Assembly: GCA_024236055.1 (NCBI GenBank)
Contig: JACKLF010000002.1
Coordinates: forward strand, 248,001 to 312,000
Direction: 5' to 3'
Origin: Alphaproteobacteria bacterium
GTDB lineage: Bacteria; Pseudomonadota; Alphaproteobacteria; Micropepsales; Micropepsaceae
Length of the DNA: 64,000 nt
Below the pieces are notes generated by a model. That model searched no databases. It saw nothing but the letters and a program-made list of their open reading frames with translations, and had not been told where the DNA came from. The translations under genes and the position numbers were made by a program. Positions 1 to 9,183 of this stretch are shown here, one piece after another. Each line of letters begins with the position of its first letter. The stretch's first letter is position 1.

Positions 1-458
1 CGCGCAAGAACATCCAGACGGTGAATTTCTCCGTCTCGCCCCAGTACAGCAGCAATCGCGGCGCCGACAACAGCGCCCCGCACCTGACCGGCTATCGGGT
101 CACCAACCAGGTCAGCCTGCGGCTGGATGACGTGGCGGGGCTGGGCAAGGCGCTGGATGCGCTGGTCAGCGCGGGCGCCAACCAGATGAACGGAGTCAAC
201 TTCGCCATCAAGGACCCTGAACCGCTGCTTCAGAAGGCCCGCGCCCAGGCCGTCGCCGATGCCCGCCAACGGGCGCAGACCTATGCCCAGGCCGCCGGTG
301 TCACGCTGGGCCCCGTGATGTCGATCAGCGAGGGCGGCGGCGGGGGCCCGCGGCCCATGTACCGCATGATGGCCATGGAAGCGGCCGCCCCGGTTCCGGT
401 GGCGGCGGGCGAGGAAAGCGTGTCGGCCGATGTGACGGTGGTGTGGGAAATCCACTAG
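1..458 (+). CDS. SIMPL domain (DUF541) protein, 3' portion
   Basis: The frame is open from the left edge, so the gene starts outside the window. The visible 151 residues match the C-terminal half of SIMPL/DUF541 proteins: the text around residues 4-14 (KNIQTVNFSVS followed by PQY) is the usual central motif, then a segment typical of the family (LLQKARAQAVADARQRA) and a closing beta strand before the stop. Family members are exported or periplasmic proteins of unclear biochemical role, some linked to oxidative stress. The GTG at position 21 is internal to the domain and is not taken as the start. The gene precedes the M3 peptidase by 20 bases on the same strand and could be co-transcribed with it. 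Confidence 0.8.
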   Translation, partial: RKNIQTVNFSVSPQYSSNRGADNSAPHLTGYRVTNQVSLRLDDVAGLGKALDALVSAGANQMNGVNFAIKDPEPLLQKARAQAVADARQRAQTYAQAAGVTLGPVMSISEGGGGGPRPMYRMMAMEAAAPVPVAAGEESVSADVTVVWEIH

Positions 459-478
459 CGCGGCTTATATTAGGACCC

Positions 479-2524
479 ATGGAAAATCCGCTTTTCGAAG
501 ACTGGACCGCGCCCTTCGGCGCCCCGCCGCTGGACCGCATAAAGCCGGAGCATTTGCGCCCCGCCTATGACCGGGCCCTGGCCGAACATGCCGCCGAGGT
601 CGCGGCCATCGCCGCCAACCCCGCCCCGCCCGATTTCGACAATGTGATCGTGGCGCTGGAAACATCGGGCCGGCTGCTGACCCGGATTGAGGGCGTGTTC
701 CACAACCTGGCCTCCAGCGCCACCAATCCGGCGCTGCAGGCGATCGAGCTGGAAATGGCACCGCGCCTGTCGGCCCATTGGAGCAACATCACCCTGAACG
801 GGGCGCTGTTCGCGCGTATCGACCACCTGTATCAGCAGCGCGCGGCGCTGGGGCTGGACGCGGAATCGCTGCGGGTTCTGGAACGCTATCACCTGGATTT
901 CGTGCGCGCGGGCGCGCAACTGACCGGCGAACACCGCCAGCGTTTCGCCGACATCGCCCAGCGGCTGGCGGTGCTGGGCACCCAGTTCTCGCAGCATGTT
1001 CTGGGCGACGAGGAAGACTATGTGCTGGGCCTGGGCGAGGAACAGATGGCCGGCGTTCCGCTGTCCATCCGCGACGCGGCGGCGGCCTGCGCGAAGGAGC
1101 GCGGGGTCGATGCGCCCTTTGCCGTGACCCTGTCGCGCTCCAGCATCGAGCCGGTGCTGCAGTTCGCCGACGATCGGGACCTGCGCGAAAAGCTGTTCCG
1201 GGCCTGGACCGCGCGCGGCGCCGCCAAGGGCCCGCGCGACAACAGCGCGATCATAGCCGAGATGCTGGCCCTACGCGCCGAGCGGGCGAACCTTCTGGGC
1301 TATGAGACTTTCGCCGCCTTCAAGCTGGCCGATTCGATGGCCGCAACCCCCGCAAAAGCGCGCGCCCTGCTGGAGGATGTCTGGGGCCCGGCCCGTGCCC
1401 GTGCACTGGAAGAGCGCGACGCGCTGCAGGCGCTGATCGTGCGCGAGGGCGGCAATTTCCACCTGGCGCCGTGGGACTGGCGCTATTACGCCGAAAAGCT
1501 GCGCCGCGCGCGCTACGATTTCGACGATGGCGCGATCAAGCCCTATTTCGAGCTGAACAACCTGATCGAGGCGGCCTTCTTTACCGCCGGCAAGCTGTTC
1601 GGCCTGTCCTTTAGGCCGCGCAGCGACATTCCCGTCTATCATCCCGATGTGCGGGTATGGGAAGTGGTGCGCGCCGACAGGACCATCGGCCTGTTCTATG
1701 GCGATTATTTCGCCCGCCCCGGCAAGCAGGGCGGCGCCTGGATGTCCAGCTTCCGCGACCAGGAACGGTTGACCGGCGCGGCGCCCGGCGATGACGTGCT
1801 GCCCATCGTCATCAACAACTGCAATTTCTCCAAGTCCGATCCCTGCCTTCTGTCCTTCGACGATGGCGAGACGCTGTTCCATGAATTCGGCCATGCGCTG
1901 CACGGCCTGCTCAGCCAGGTGCGGTTCCCGCGCCTGTCGGGCACCAATGTGGCGCGCGATTTCGTCGAACTGCCGTCGCAGCTTTACGAGCACTGGCTGG
2001 AACAGCCGCAGGTTCTGGCCCGGTTCGCCCGCCATCACCTGACGGGCGAGCCCATGCCCCCAGCCCTGATCGAACGGCTGCTCGCGGCGCGCAATTTCGG
2101 CCAGGGCTTTGCCACGGTGGAGTTCCTGGCCTCGGCCATTGTCGACATGGACTTTCACAGCCAGCCGCCGCCGGACGATCCGCTGGCGGCCCAGGCGCAA
2201 AGCCTGGCGCGCATCGCCATGCCGGACGAGATCGTGCCGCGCCACGGCGCCGCCCATTTCACCCATGTCTTCGGCGGCGACGGCTATGCGGCGGGCTATT
2301 ACGCCTATCTGTGGTCGGAGGTTCTGGATGCCGACGGCTTCGGCGCCTTCGAGGAGGCGAAAGACATTTTCGATCCGGCAACCGCCCAGCGCCTGTATCG
2401 CTACATCTATTCGGGCGGCGGCACACGCGACTATGCCAGCGCCTATCGCGCCTTCCGGGGGCGCGATCCCCATGTCGATGCCTTGCTGGAAGGGCGTGGG
2501 CTGAAGGCGCCCGTCGCGGCCTGA
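479..2524 (+). CDS. dcp: M3 family metallopeptidase, peptidyl-dipeptidase Dcp-like
   Basis: A 681-residue zinc oligopeptidase of the M3A family, which cuts short peptides in peptide turnover. The zinc motif HEFGH starts at residue 468 within a TLFHEFGHALHG context, and the N-terminus (DWTAPFGAPPLDRIKPEHLRPA, broken here as DWTAPFGAPP / LDRIKPEHLRPA) is typical of Dcp and oligopeptidase A. There is no signal peptide, so a cytoplasmic location is expected. I chose the ATG at 479, preceded by AGGA, over the in-frame GTG at 443, which would overlap the upstream gene. Full length is close to the family norm of about 680 residues. Dcp versus oligopeptidase A cannot be settled by eye. Confidence 0.9.
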   Translation: MENPLFEDWTAPFGAPPLDRIKPEHLRPAYDRALAEHAAEVAAIAANPAPPDFDNVIVALETSGRLLTRIEGVFHNLASSATNPALQAIELEMAPRLSAHWSNITLNGALFARIDHLYQQRAALGLDAESLRVLERYHLDFVRAGAQLTGEHRQRFADIAQRLAVLGTQFSQHVLGDEEDYVLGLGEEQMAGVPLSIRDAAAACAKERGVDAPFAVTLSRSSIEPVLQFADDRDLREKLFRAWTARGAAKGPRDNSAIIAEMLALRAERANLLGYETFAAFKLADSMAATPAKARALLEDVWGPARARALEERDALQALIVREGGNFHLAPWDWRYYAEKLRRARYDFDDGAIKPYFELNNLIEAAFFTAGKLFGLSFRPRSDIPVYHPDVRVWEVVRADRTIGLFYGDYFARPGKQGGAWMSSFRDQERLTGAAPGDDVLPIVINNCNFSKSDPCLLSFDDGETLFHEFGHALHGLLSQVRFPRLSGTNVARDFVELPSQLYEHWLEQPQVLARFARHHLTGEPMPPALIERLLAARNFGQGFATVEFLASAIVDMDFHSQPPPDDPLAAQAQSLARIAMPDEIVPRHGAAHFTHVFGGDGYAAGYYAYLWSEVLDADGFGAFEEAKDIFDPATAQRLYRYIYSGGGTRDYASAYRAFRGRDPHVDALLEGRGLKAPVAA

Positions 2525-2560
2525 AGATCAGCGGCTGCCTGAAAAGCTGGGCCTGATGGC

Positions 2561-3166
2561 CTAGTTCGCGGAGGCGACCTGGCTGGAGGGCGCGCCGGGC
2601 TGCAGCAGCCGGTCGACGACATGGATCACGCCATTGCTGTCGTGAATGTCGTAGATGGCGATATTGGCGCGGTTGCCCTTCTCGTCCTGGATCTGGATGT
2701 TGGTCGGCCCGTTCATGTGCGCCAGCAGCGTGCCGCCTTCGGCGGTGCGCAGGCGCAGTTCGCCGCCATTCTCGTTGATCATCCGCAGCAGGGTGGCCGA
2801 ATCATAGCTGCCCGGCACGATCATGTAGCTGATGCGCCGCGCCATCTGCGCCTGGCCCAGCTTGCCCGCGCTGGTGAAAGCCGCATTGGTGGGGGCGAAG
2901 ACCGTGAACTGGCCATTGGACCTGAGCGCCGAGGCGACACCGGTCTGGGTCAATTCGCTGGCCAGCTTTGTGTGCAGGGGCGAGGCCGCCAGGTTCTCGG
3001 CGATGTCGCGATCGGCCAGCATGGCCTGGCCATCGATCATGGGATTCATCACGCCGGTGTCCAGCAGCGCCTTGGGCGCCGGGTCCGACCCCGACACCGC
3101 GCCCAGCGCGCCACCGATCATCATGGCGACACCTGCGGCGAATCCGGCAATGGCTGCACGTTTCAT
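2561..3166 (-). CDS. fasciclin (FAS1) domain protein, exported
   Basis: A 201-residue protein with a hydrophobic N-terminal segment (residues 4-25) that reads as a signal peptide or anchor, then one FAS1 domain from about residue 55 to 190. Both FAS1 hallmarks are present: the H1-like block FTVFAPTNAAF and the closing block NGVIHVVDRLLQP. FAS1 proteins act in adhesion or envelope organisation; the ligand is unknown. The ATG has an AAGGG ribosome site. A sequence fitting the alphaproteobacterial EcfG consensus lies 34 bases upstream of the start, suggesting general-stress expression. It converges with the peptidase gene, 36 bases away. Confidence 0.9.
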   Translation of the reverse strand: MKRAAIAGFAAGVAMMIGGALGAVSGSDPAPKALLDTGVMNPMIDGQAMLADRDIAENLAASPLHTKLASELTQTGVASALRSNGQFTVFAPTNAAFTSAGKLGQAQMARRISYMIVPGSYDSATLLRMINENGGELRLRTAEGGTLLAHMNGPTNIQIQDEKGNRANIAIYDIHDSNGVIHVVDRLLQPGAPSSQVASAN

Positions 3167-3199
3167 GGCGGAACCCTTCGGACGGCTCTACACATCCGT

Positions 3200-3224
3200 A
3201 ACGTGCGCGCGCCCCGAATGTTCC
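3200..3224 (-). promoter_or_regulatory. candidate EcfG (general stress sigma factor) promoter for the fasciclin gene
   Basis: On the minus strand the sequence reads GGAAC, then 16 bases, then CGTT. This fits the published EcfG consensus (GGAAC-N16/17-CGTT) of alphaproteobacteria exactly. The -10 element ends 34 bases before the fasciclin ATG, a normal leader length. Seen: the two elements and spacing. Inferred: that an EcfG factor exists in this genome and uses it. Confidence 0.55.
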
Positions 3225-3250
3225 GGTTCCGTTGGGCTCAGCCGCCTGTT

Positions 3251-5086
3251 TCAGCTATCGGTTTCCAGCGCCTCGCGTTCCATTTCCAGCGCCAGCCAGC
3301 GTTCCTCGTCCGCCTCCTTGGCGGCACGCAGATCCGAAAGCTCGGCCGACAGGGCCGCGAACCGCTTGGGGTCGCGGGCGTAAAGCGCGGAATCCGAAAG
3401 GCTTTCTTCCAGCGCCGCGATTTTCACCTCCGCCGCCGCAATCTTGTCGGGCAGGGTCTTCAGCGCATGGGCGTCGGCAAAGTTCATCTTGGCGGCCGTG
3501 GCCCGCTGCGGGCGCGCCGCTTTTTCCGGCCGCGCCGCCCCGTCGGAATCCCGCGATTTGTTCGCATTGGTACGCTTGGGTGCATCGCCGCCGCGCTGGG
3601 CCAGCATGTCGGAATAGCCGCCGGCATAGACGGTAAAGCGGCCGTCGCCTTCGGCCAGCACCACCGCGGTCGCCACCCGGTCCAGGAAATCGCGGTCATG
3701 GCTGACCAGCAGCGCGGTGCCCTGATAGTCCGCGATCACTTCTTCCAGCAGGTCCAGCGTTTCCAGATCCAGGTCGTTGGTCGGTTCGTCCAGCACCAGG
3801 AAATTGGAGGGCGTGGCGAACAGCTTGGCCAACAGAAGCCGCGCCCGCTCGCCGCCCGACAGGACCTTGACCGGCGTGCGCGCCTGGGCCGGGGTGAACA
3901 GAAAGTCCTGCAGGTAATTCATCACATGGCGCGGCTTGCCCGCCACCATCACCGTGTCGCCGCCCGCCCCTTCCACCCCGTCGGTGACGGCGGCCATCAG
4001 GCTCTGTTCGGGGTGAAGGCGGCTGCGGTTCTGGTCCAGCTCGGCCATCAAAAGCCCCTGGCCCAGCTTCACATTTCCCGCTTGCGGCTTCAGCTTGCCG
4101 GTCAGCAGTTTGAGCAGCGTGGTCTTGCCCGCGCCATTGGGACCGACGATGGCGATGCGGTCGCCGCGATGCACCCGCAGGGTGACGTCGCGCACGATGG
4201 CTTTTTCATCGTCATAGGAAAAGCTGACACCCTTGGCGTCGATCACCTTGGTGCCGCTGCCCGATCCTTCGGCGGCCTCCATGCGCACATTGCCCAGCTT
4301 GCGGACCTGTTCGCGCCGCTCGGTGCGAAGGCCCTTCAGCCGCTCCAGCCGCCCGACATTGCGCTTGCGCCGCGCCGAGACGCCATAGCGCAGCCAGTGT
4401 TCCTCCGCCGCAATCTGGCGTTCCAGCTTGTGGCGCTCCACCTCTTCCTGTTCCAGCATGGCGTCGCGCCAGGCCTCGAAGGCGCCGAAGCCCTTTTCCA
4501 GCCGGTGGGTGCGCCCGCGGTCCAGCCACACCGTCACCCGCGACAGCGACTCCAGGAAGCGGCGGTCATGGCTGATCAGCACCAGCGCGCTTTTCATCGC
4601 TTTCAGCTCGCCTTCCAGCCATTCGATGGCATGGATGTCGAGATGGTTGGTGGGCTCGTCCAGCAGCAGGATGGCGGGCCGGGGCGCCAGACAGCGCGCC
4701 AGCGCGGCGCGGCGCGCCTCGCCGCCCGAAAGGGTGGCCGGATTTTCCGTGCCGTCCAGCCCCAGATTGCCAAGCAGGTAGAAGGCACGGTTGGGGTCTT
4801 CGGTCGGGTCCAGCCCCGCCTCGACATAGTCGCGGGTGGTGGCAAAGCCGGACAGGTCCGGTTCCTGCGGCAGATAGCGGATGGCCGCGCCCGGCTGGGC
4901 AAAGCAGGTGCCGCCATCGGGCTCCACCAGCCCGGCGGCGATCTTGAGCAGGGTGGACTTGCCCGATCCGTTGCGCCCCACCAGGCACAACCGTTCGCCC
5001 GGCCCCACATTCAGCTCGGCGCCGTCCAGCAGGTTGGTGCCGCCGAACGCGACGGTGATGTCTTTCAGATGCAGAACGGGCGCCAT
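3251..5086 (-). CDS. uup: ABC-F family ATPase, Uup-like
   Basis: A 611-residue protein with two ABC ATPase domains and no membrane segments, the layout of ABC-F proteins, which act on ribosomes or DNA rather than in transport. Domain 1 has Walker A GRNGSGKS at residues 37-44, signature LSGGEARRAALAR and Walker B LLLDEPTNHLD. Domain 2 has GPNGAGKTT, signature LSGGERARLLLAK and LVLDEPTNDLD. A basic linker leads to a C-terminal coiled-coil-rich tail of about 90 residues, as in Uup. The last codons lie 84 bases beyond the start of the fasciclin gene, which is on the same strand. Uup rather than EttA is inferred from the C-terminal tail. Confidence 0.9.
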   Translation of the reverse strand: MAPVLHLKDITVAFGGTNLLDGAELNVGPGERLCLVGRNGSGKSTLLKIAAGLVEPDGGTCFAQPGAAIRYLPQEPDLSGFATTRDYVEAGLDPTEDPNRAFYLLGNLGLDGTENPATLSGGEARRAALARCLAPRPAILLLDEPTNHLDIHAIEWLEGELKAMKSALVLISHDRRFLESLSRVTVWLDRGRTHRLEKGFGAFEAWRDAMLEQEEVERHKLERQIAAEEHWLRYGVSARRKRNVGRLERLKGLRTERREQVRKLGNVRMEAAEGSGSGTKVIDAKGVSFSYDDEKAIVRDVTLRVHRGDRIAIVGPNGAGKTTLLKLLTGKLKPQAGNVKLGQGLLMAELDQNRSRLHPEQSLMAAVTDGVEGAGGDTVMVAGKPRHVMNYLQDFLFTPAQARTPVKVLSGGERARLLLAKLFATPSNFLVLDEPTNDLDLETLDLLEEVIADYQGTALLVSHDRDFLDRVATAVVLAEGDGRFTVYAGGYSDMLAQRGGDAPKRTNANKSRDSDGAARPEKAARPQRATAAKMNFADAHALKTLPDKIAAAEVKIAALEESLSDSALYARDPKRFAALSAELSDLRAAKEADEERWLALEMEREALETDS

Positions 5087-5140
5087 GGCGGGGCTTATCG
5101 CGTGGCCATGGCGCCCGGATCAAGTCTCTTTGTCAGGGCC

Positions 5141-6298
5141 TTACCGCGGGCCCCCGGCCACCGCCATGGCGCCCGGCCGGCTGACAAAGGTCAGGCGCAA
5201 ATCGGGCTGTTCCACCGCCGATTTGCCGTCGAAATCGAAGGTGCGGATGTCGCGCTCGACCGAGCACTGGACCAGGATGCGTTTGGCGTCTGCGCTCCAC
5301 ACCGCGCCCTGACAGGCATGGCCAAGCTGGGCGTCGGTGACATGTTCCAGCTTGCCCTTCACGGGGCGGAAAATCGCCAGCTTGCCGAAGACCTCGTTGA
5401 AGTTCTTGGCCTTGAGCACGGTGGCCGAACCGTTGCCCGCCACGATGGCGACATACTTGTCGCCCGGCGCGATGTTGACGGATTCGGGCAGCGCGCCGAC
5501 CTCCTGCACGTCGGTGATCTTGCCGCTGCGCGTATCGATCATCAGGGTCGACCCCTTGTCGGTGCGCCCCGGAACGCCACCAAAGGCATTGACGATCAGA
5601 TAGCGCCCATCGGCGGTGATCGAGCCGCCGTCGGGCTGGGTGCCGGCGTCATAATCGGCCACGCGGGTCAGCGTGTCCTTGCCCACCGCCAGCTTCGTCA
5701 CTTTCCCGTCCCCGAAGCGCAGCGCCCAGCCGGTCTTGCCGTCGGGCGCAAACATCACGTCGCGCGGTTCGGCCTTGGCGTCCAGCGTCACCTGCGAAAG
5801 CTGCGTCAGCTTGCGGTCCTTGATGGCGAACAGGGTGATCGTGTCGTCGCCCACACCGGTGACCAGCGCCCGCGTGCCGGCCCGGTTGATCGCCACCGCG
5901 GTGGCGCCCTGGCCGGCCTCGACCGTCTGCAGCAGGGCGGGACGGGTGGGATTGTCCAGTCCGATCACATTGACCTGGTTGGAAGCCACCTTCTTGCCGT
6001 CGGCCGCCACCGTCTGCGGGCAGGCTGCCAGCGCGTAGCTGCTGTCGGGCGCCACGGCGATCGCCACCGGCGGGCCCAGCAGGGTGCCGCAGGCTTCGAT
6101 TTCGCCGATCACGGCGGGCTTGGACATGCTGGAAAAGGCAATGACCGAGATGCTGTCGGGCGTCGGCGTCATCGGCAGGCCGTCACCCGCCCGCACCTGC
6201 TTGCCGTCATTGCCCGAAACCGCCAGGTCGGCCAACGCCGCCGATGCGGTCCCCAGGGCCACCAGGCCCGCCAGCGCAAAAATCCGGAACGTCCGCAT
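5141..6298 (-). CDS. exported YncE/lactonase-like beta-propeller protein
   Basis: A 385-residue protein beginning with a clear signal peptide (MRTFRIFALAGLVALGTASA, cleavage after AALA). The mature part is built of repeated blades with phrases such as PDGKTGWALRFGDGKVTKLA and SITADGRYLIVNAFGG, typical of YncE/6-phosphogluconolactonase-like seven-bladed propellers. The start was set at the ATG at 6298 because it opens the signal peptide and has a G-rich ribosome site (GGGGGGACT) before it; a longer in-frame reading exists. No catalytic assignment is possible from sequence. It is divergent from the metalloprotease gene across 257 bases in which I see no further gene. Confidence 0.75.
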   Translation of the reverse strand: MRTFRIFALAGLVALGTASAALADLAVSGNDGKQVRAGDGLPMTPTPDSISVIAFSSMSKPAVIGEIEACGTLLGPPVAIAVAPDSSYALAACPQTVAADGKKVASNQVNVIGLDNPTRPALLQTVEAGQGATAVAINRAGTRALVTGVGDDTITLFAIKDRKLTQLSQVTLDAKAEPRDVMFAPDGKTGWALRFGDGKVTKLAVGKDTLTRVADYDAGTQPDGGSITADGRYLIVNAFGGVPGRTDKGSTLMIDTRSGKITDVQEVGALPESVNIAPGDKYVAIVAGNGSATVLKAKNFNEVFGKLAIFRPVKGKLEHVTDAQLGHACQGAVWSADAKRILVQCSVERDIRTFDFDGKSAVEQPDLRLTFVSRPGAMAVAGGPR

Positions 6299-6555
6299 AG
6301 TCCCCCCATCCTCTGTTTTTTGTGCCGGGACCATGCGGGAGCCGCCGGCAAAAGAAAAGGGCGCCACGGCCCTTGCCCGCACCAGGTTACGGCACTGCAA
6401 ATGTTGCCAGCCCATCGGCATGGAATCAGCAAAACACCCCCTTATCGCGCAGGGTTTTCAACCTTCCGGGCCGATTCCGGCCGGATATTGATAAGAACCA
6501 CTGTCCCCATTCCGCTAGCCTTTTGGTCGTGAAATGACGCGCAAGGGGCTGGCCG

Positions 6556-9051
6556 ATGAAAGTGAAATCCACGCATGTGAACGACGCATCCCATCTGCTG
6601 CGGGCGCTGGCCCTGGGCACGATGGTGGCGCTGGCCCTTCCGGGCCATCACGCCCTGGCGGCGGACACGGCGGCCCAGGGCACGGCCGGGCTGACCAAGG
6701 TGGCCGGCTATGTTCCCTTCTGGTTCGACGGCGATCACCAGCGCGTGCTGTTGCAGGTTCCGGCCCTTGATACCGATGTCCTGTATTATGTGTCGGCCGC
6801 GACCGGGCCCGGCTCGGTGGAGGCCGGCTTCGACCGGGGCATCATCAACAGCATGGTGGTCCACTTCGTCCGCTCGGGCGGCAAGGTGGTGGTCGAACAG
6901 ATCAACCTGGATTATCGCGCCCTGAACGGCAGCGCCGCGACCAAGCAGGGCGTGGTCGACTCCTTCCCCACCTCGGTACTGGCCAGCCTGCCCATCGTTT
7001 CCGAAAGCGGCGGCATGCCGGTGGTGGACGCCACCGCCCTGTTCATGCGCGACGCCGGCCATGTCGCCGAACGGCTGAAGCGCGCGGGCCAGGGCGACTT
7101 CAAGTTCGATGCCGCACGCAGCGTCTTTTATCCCAAGCGGATGAAGGCCTTCCCCGAAAACACCGAAATCGAGACCATCGCCACCTTCACCTCGGACAAG
7201 CCGGGCCGCGCGATGAACGAGGTCACGCCCGATCCGGGCGTGATGACCATTCACATCCACCATTCCTTCCTGAAAGCGCCGACCGGCTATACCCCGCGCG
7301 AGGCCGATCCGCGCATCGGCGTCAGTTCGATCAAGTTCAAGGACTTCTCCAAGCCGATCGACGATTCCCCGGTGACCGAATGGATTTCGCGCTGGCGGCT
7401 GGAAAAGAAGGACCCCGGCGCGGCCCTGTCCGAGCCGGTCAAGCCCATCGTCTATTATTTCGATCCCGCCATTCCCGATCCCATCCGCCATGCCTGCGAG
7501 GAAGGGCTTTTGTGGTGGAACAAGGCCTTCGAGAAGGCCGGCTTCAAGAACGCCATCGAGGCCAAGGACGCCCCGCCGGACATGGACCCGATGGACATCC
7601 GCTATGCCTATGTGATGTGGATCCAGCGCGACCAGCGCGGCTTCTCGTCCAGCGGTAACTATCGCGACCCGCGCACCGGCGAGACGCTGGGCTCCAAGAC
7701 CCATCTGGACACCTATCGCGTCCGCACCGTGGCCAATTACTACGACGCCTATAGCGGCGGCCTGCCCAAGGACGGCAGCGGCATCACCATCGCCGACCCC
7801 AACCTGGTGAGCCAGGACAAGTTCAACGCCATGCTCAAGGGCCAGCGCGACATGGCCTTCCTGCGCCAGGCGCTGCTGGCGGCGCACGAGTTGGGCCACA
7901 CGCTGGGCTTCCAGCACAACTGGAATGCCAACCTGAACAACATGTCCTCGGTGATGGAATATCCCTCGCCGCGCGTGATGGTGAAGAACGGCAAGCTGGA
8001 CCTGAGCGACAGCTTCATGAAGGCGGTCGGCGCCTATGACGATTACATGGTCCGCTACGCCTACACCCCCTTCCCCAAGGGCAAGGAGCAGCAGGGGCTG
8101 GATGACATCATCACCGACATGCACAATCACGGCATCGTCTTCACCCTGCCCAGCGACCCGCGCTATGCCTGGTATGACGACCGCGCCACCCCGGCCGAGG
8201 CCATGAAGGAGACCGCGGCGGTGCGCAAGATCGCGCTGGCCAACTATGGTCCCGACATGCTCAAGCCGGGCGAGCCGATCGGTGCGATGCGCGACATCCG
8301 CCTGTGGATGGTCTACCTGAACGAGCGCTATGCCATCGAATCGGCGCAGCGCTATATCGGCGGCATGTTCCAGAACATCGTGGTGAAGGGCGAGGAAAAG
8401 CCCCTCAAGCCCACCGAGTTCATCCCCGCCGGCGAACAGCGCGAGATCATGGATCTGCTGATGGATGCAGTGAAGCCCGCAAACCTGAAGATACCGGAGT
8501 CCCTGCTGATCCAGCTTGCGCCGGACCCCAGCGAGAATCTGGAAGACCTGTCCGATGACGCGGTGTTCGACCAGCTGAAGGCCGCGCGCATCCTGTCGGC
8601 GCTGGTGATCGAGCCGCTGTTCGAGGCGGATCGCGCCAAGCGGATGGTGGCGCTGGGCGCGCGCAAGCCCGACACGCTGACCTTCCCGCAAATGGTCGAC
8701 CAGGTGATGGCCGCGACCTGGGGCATGTCGCCGTCCGGCGATTCCCAGGAAAAGGCGCTGCTGCGCGTCAGCCAGTCGGTGGCGATGCAGTCGATGATGG
8801 CGCTGGGCGGGGCGGCCAACACCGCGCCCGAGGCCCGCGACTATGTCCTGGAGAAGCTGGGCGAACTGGGCGACGACCTGAAGGCCCGCAGCGACGCCGA
8901 TCCGTTGACCCAGGCCTTCTATCGCCAGTCGGCCAAGCAGATCGCGCACTACCTGACCAACCCGGCGGCCAATGTGCCCAAGAACATCATGCCGGTCTGG
9001 GGCAAGGGACCGCGTTCACGCTTCCCGCAGCCCCCCGGTCCGCCGCTGTAG
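6556..9051 (+). CDS. secreted zinc-dependent metalloprotease (DUF5117/DUF5118-like)
   Basis: An 831-residue protein with an N-terminal export signal ending near residue 38 (HHALAADT). The metzincin zinc motif HExxHxxGxxH is present as HELGHTLGFQHN, with H444, E445, H448 and H454, followed by a methionine-turn-like SVMEYPSPRV. The surrounding blocks resemble the large secreted metalloproteases annotated with DUF5117 and DUF5118 and a C-terminal DUF4953-type region. They act in the periplasm or outside the cell on unknown proteins. The ATG is preceded by AAGGGG. Two hairpins follow the stop, one being a strong bidirectional terminator shared with the convergent aldehyde dehydrogenase gene. Confidence 0.85.
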   Translation: MKVKSTHVNDASHLLRALALGTMVALALPGHHALAADTAAQGTAGLTKVAGYVPFWFDGDHQRVLLQVPALDTDVLYYVSAATGPGSVEAGFDRGIINSMVVHFVRSGGKVVVEQINLDYRALNGSAATKQGVVDSFPTSVLASLPIVSESGGMPVVDATALFMRDAGHVAERLKRAGQGDFKFDAARSVFYPKRMKAFPENTEIETIATFTSDKPGRAMNEVTPDPGVMTIHIHHSFLKAPTGYTPREADPRIGVSSIKFKDFSKPIDDSPVTEWISRWRLEKKDPGAALSEPVKPIVYYFDPAIPDPIRHACEEGLLWWNKAFEKAGFKNAIEAKDAPPDMDPMDIRYAYVMWIQRDQRGFSSSGNYRDPRTGETLGSKTHLDTYRVRTVANYYDAYSGGLPKDGSGITIADPNLVSQDKFNAMLKGQRDMAFLRQALLAAHELGHTLGFQHNWNANLNNMSSVMEYPSPRVMVKNGKLDLSDSFMKAVGAYDDYMVRYAYTPFPKGKEQQGLDDIITDMHNHGIVFTLPSDPRYAWYDDRATPAEAMKETAAVRKIALANYGPDMLKPGEPIGAMRDIRLWMVYLNERYAIESAQRYIGGMFQNIVVKGEEKPLKPTEFIPAGEQREIMDLLMDAVKPANLKIPESLLIQLAPDPSENLEDLSDDAVFDQLKAARILSALVIEPLFEADRAKRMVALGARKPDTLTFPQMVDQVMAATWGMSPSGDSQEKALLRVSQSVAMQSMMALGGAANTAPEARDYVLEKLGELGDDLKARSDADPLTQAFYRQSAKQIAHYLTNPAANVPKNIMPVWGKGPRSRFPQPPGPPL

Positions 9052-9065
9052 GGCTTACTGCGTCC

Positions 9066-9091
9066 CCGCCGCGGGACCTGTCCCGCGGCGG
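9066..9091. repeat. perfect 11-bp hairpin after the metalloprotease gene
   Basis: CCGCCGCGGGA and its perfect complement are separated by a CCTG loop, 15 bases past the metalloprotease stop. There is no T-run, so it is probably an mRNA-end stabiliser or a first block ahead of the true terminator at 9126. Confidence 0.6.
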
Positions 9092-9125
9092 ATTTCCGCG
9101 CCACCCTCTCGGGCGCTGGAAAGAA

Positions 9126-9161
9126 AACACCCCCGGATCCGGCGATCCGGGGGTGTTTTTT
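9126..9161 (+). terminator. bidirectional intrinsic terminator
   Basis: A 14-bp perfect stem (AACACCCCCGGATC with its complement) closes on a CGGC loop and is followed by a T-run on the plus strand; the run of A residues before the stem gives a T-run on the other strand too. It sits between two convergent genes and can end transcripts from both. Confidence 0.9.
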
Positions 9162-9183
9162 CGTGCGCCGTTACGGCTGGTGC

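Noticed and set aside
2621..6532. A 1303-codon plus-strand open frame antisense to the fasciclin, Uup and propeller genes
   Set aside because: It is the complement of real genes with clear domains; its residue make-up (His, Gln, Arg, Gly rich) is typical of antisense frames in GC-rich DNA.
6299..6555. Hairpin-like AAGGGC/GCCCTT in the propeller/metalloprotease divergent region
   Set aside because: Only six paired bases with no T-run; expected by chance in GC-rich DNA.
6442..8949. Long minus-strand frame opposite the metalloprotease
   Set aside because: No recognisable domain; the plus-strand gene has a zinc motif and signal peptide.
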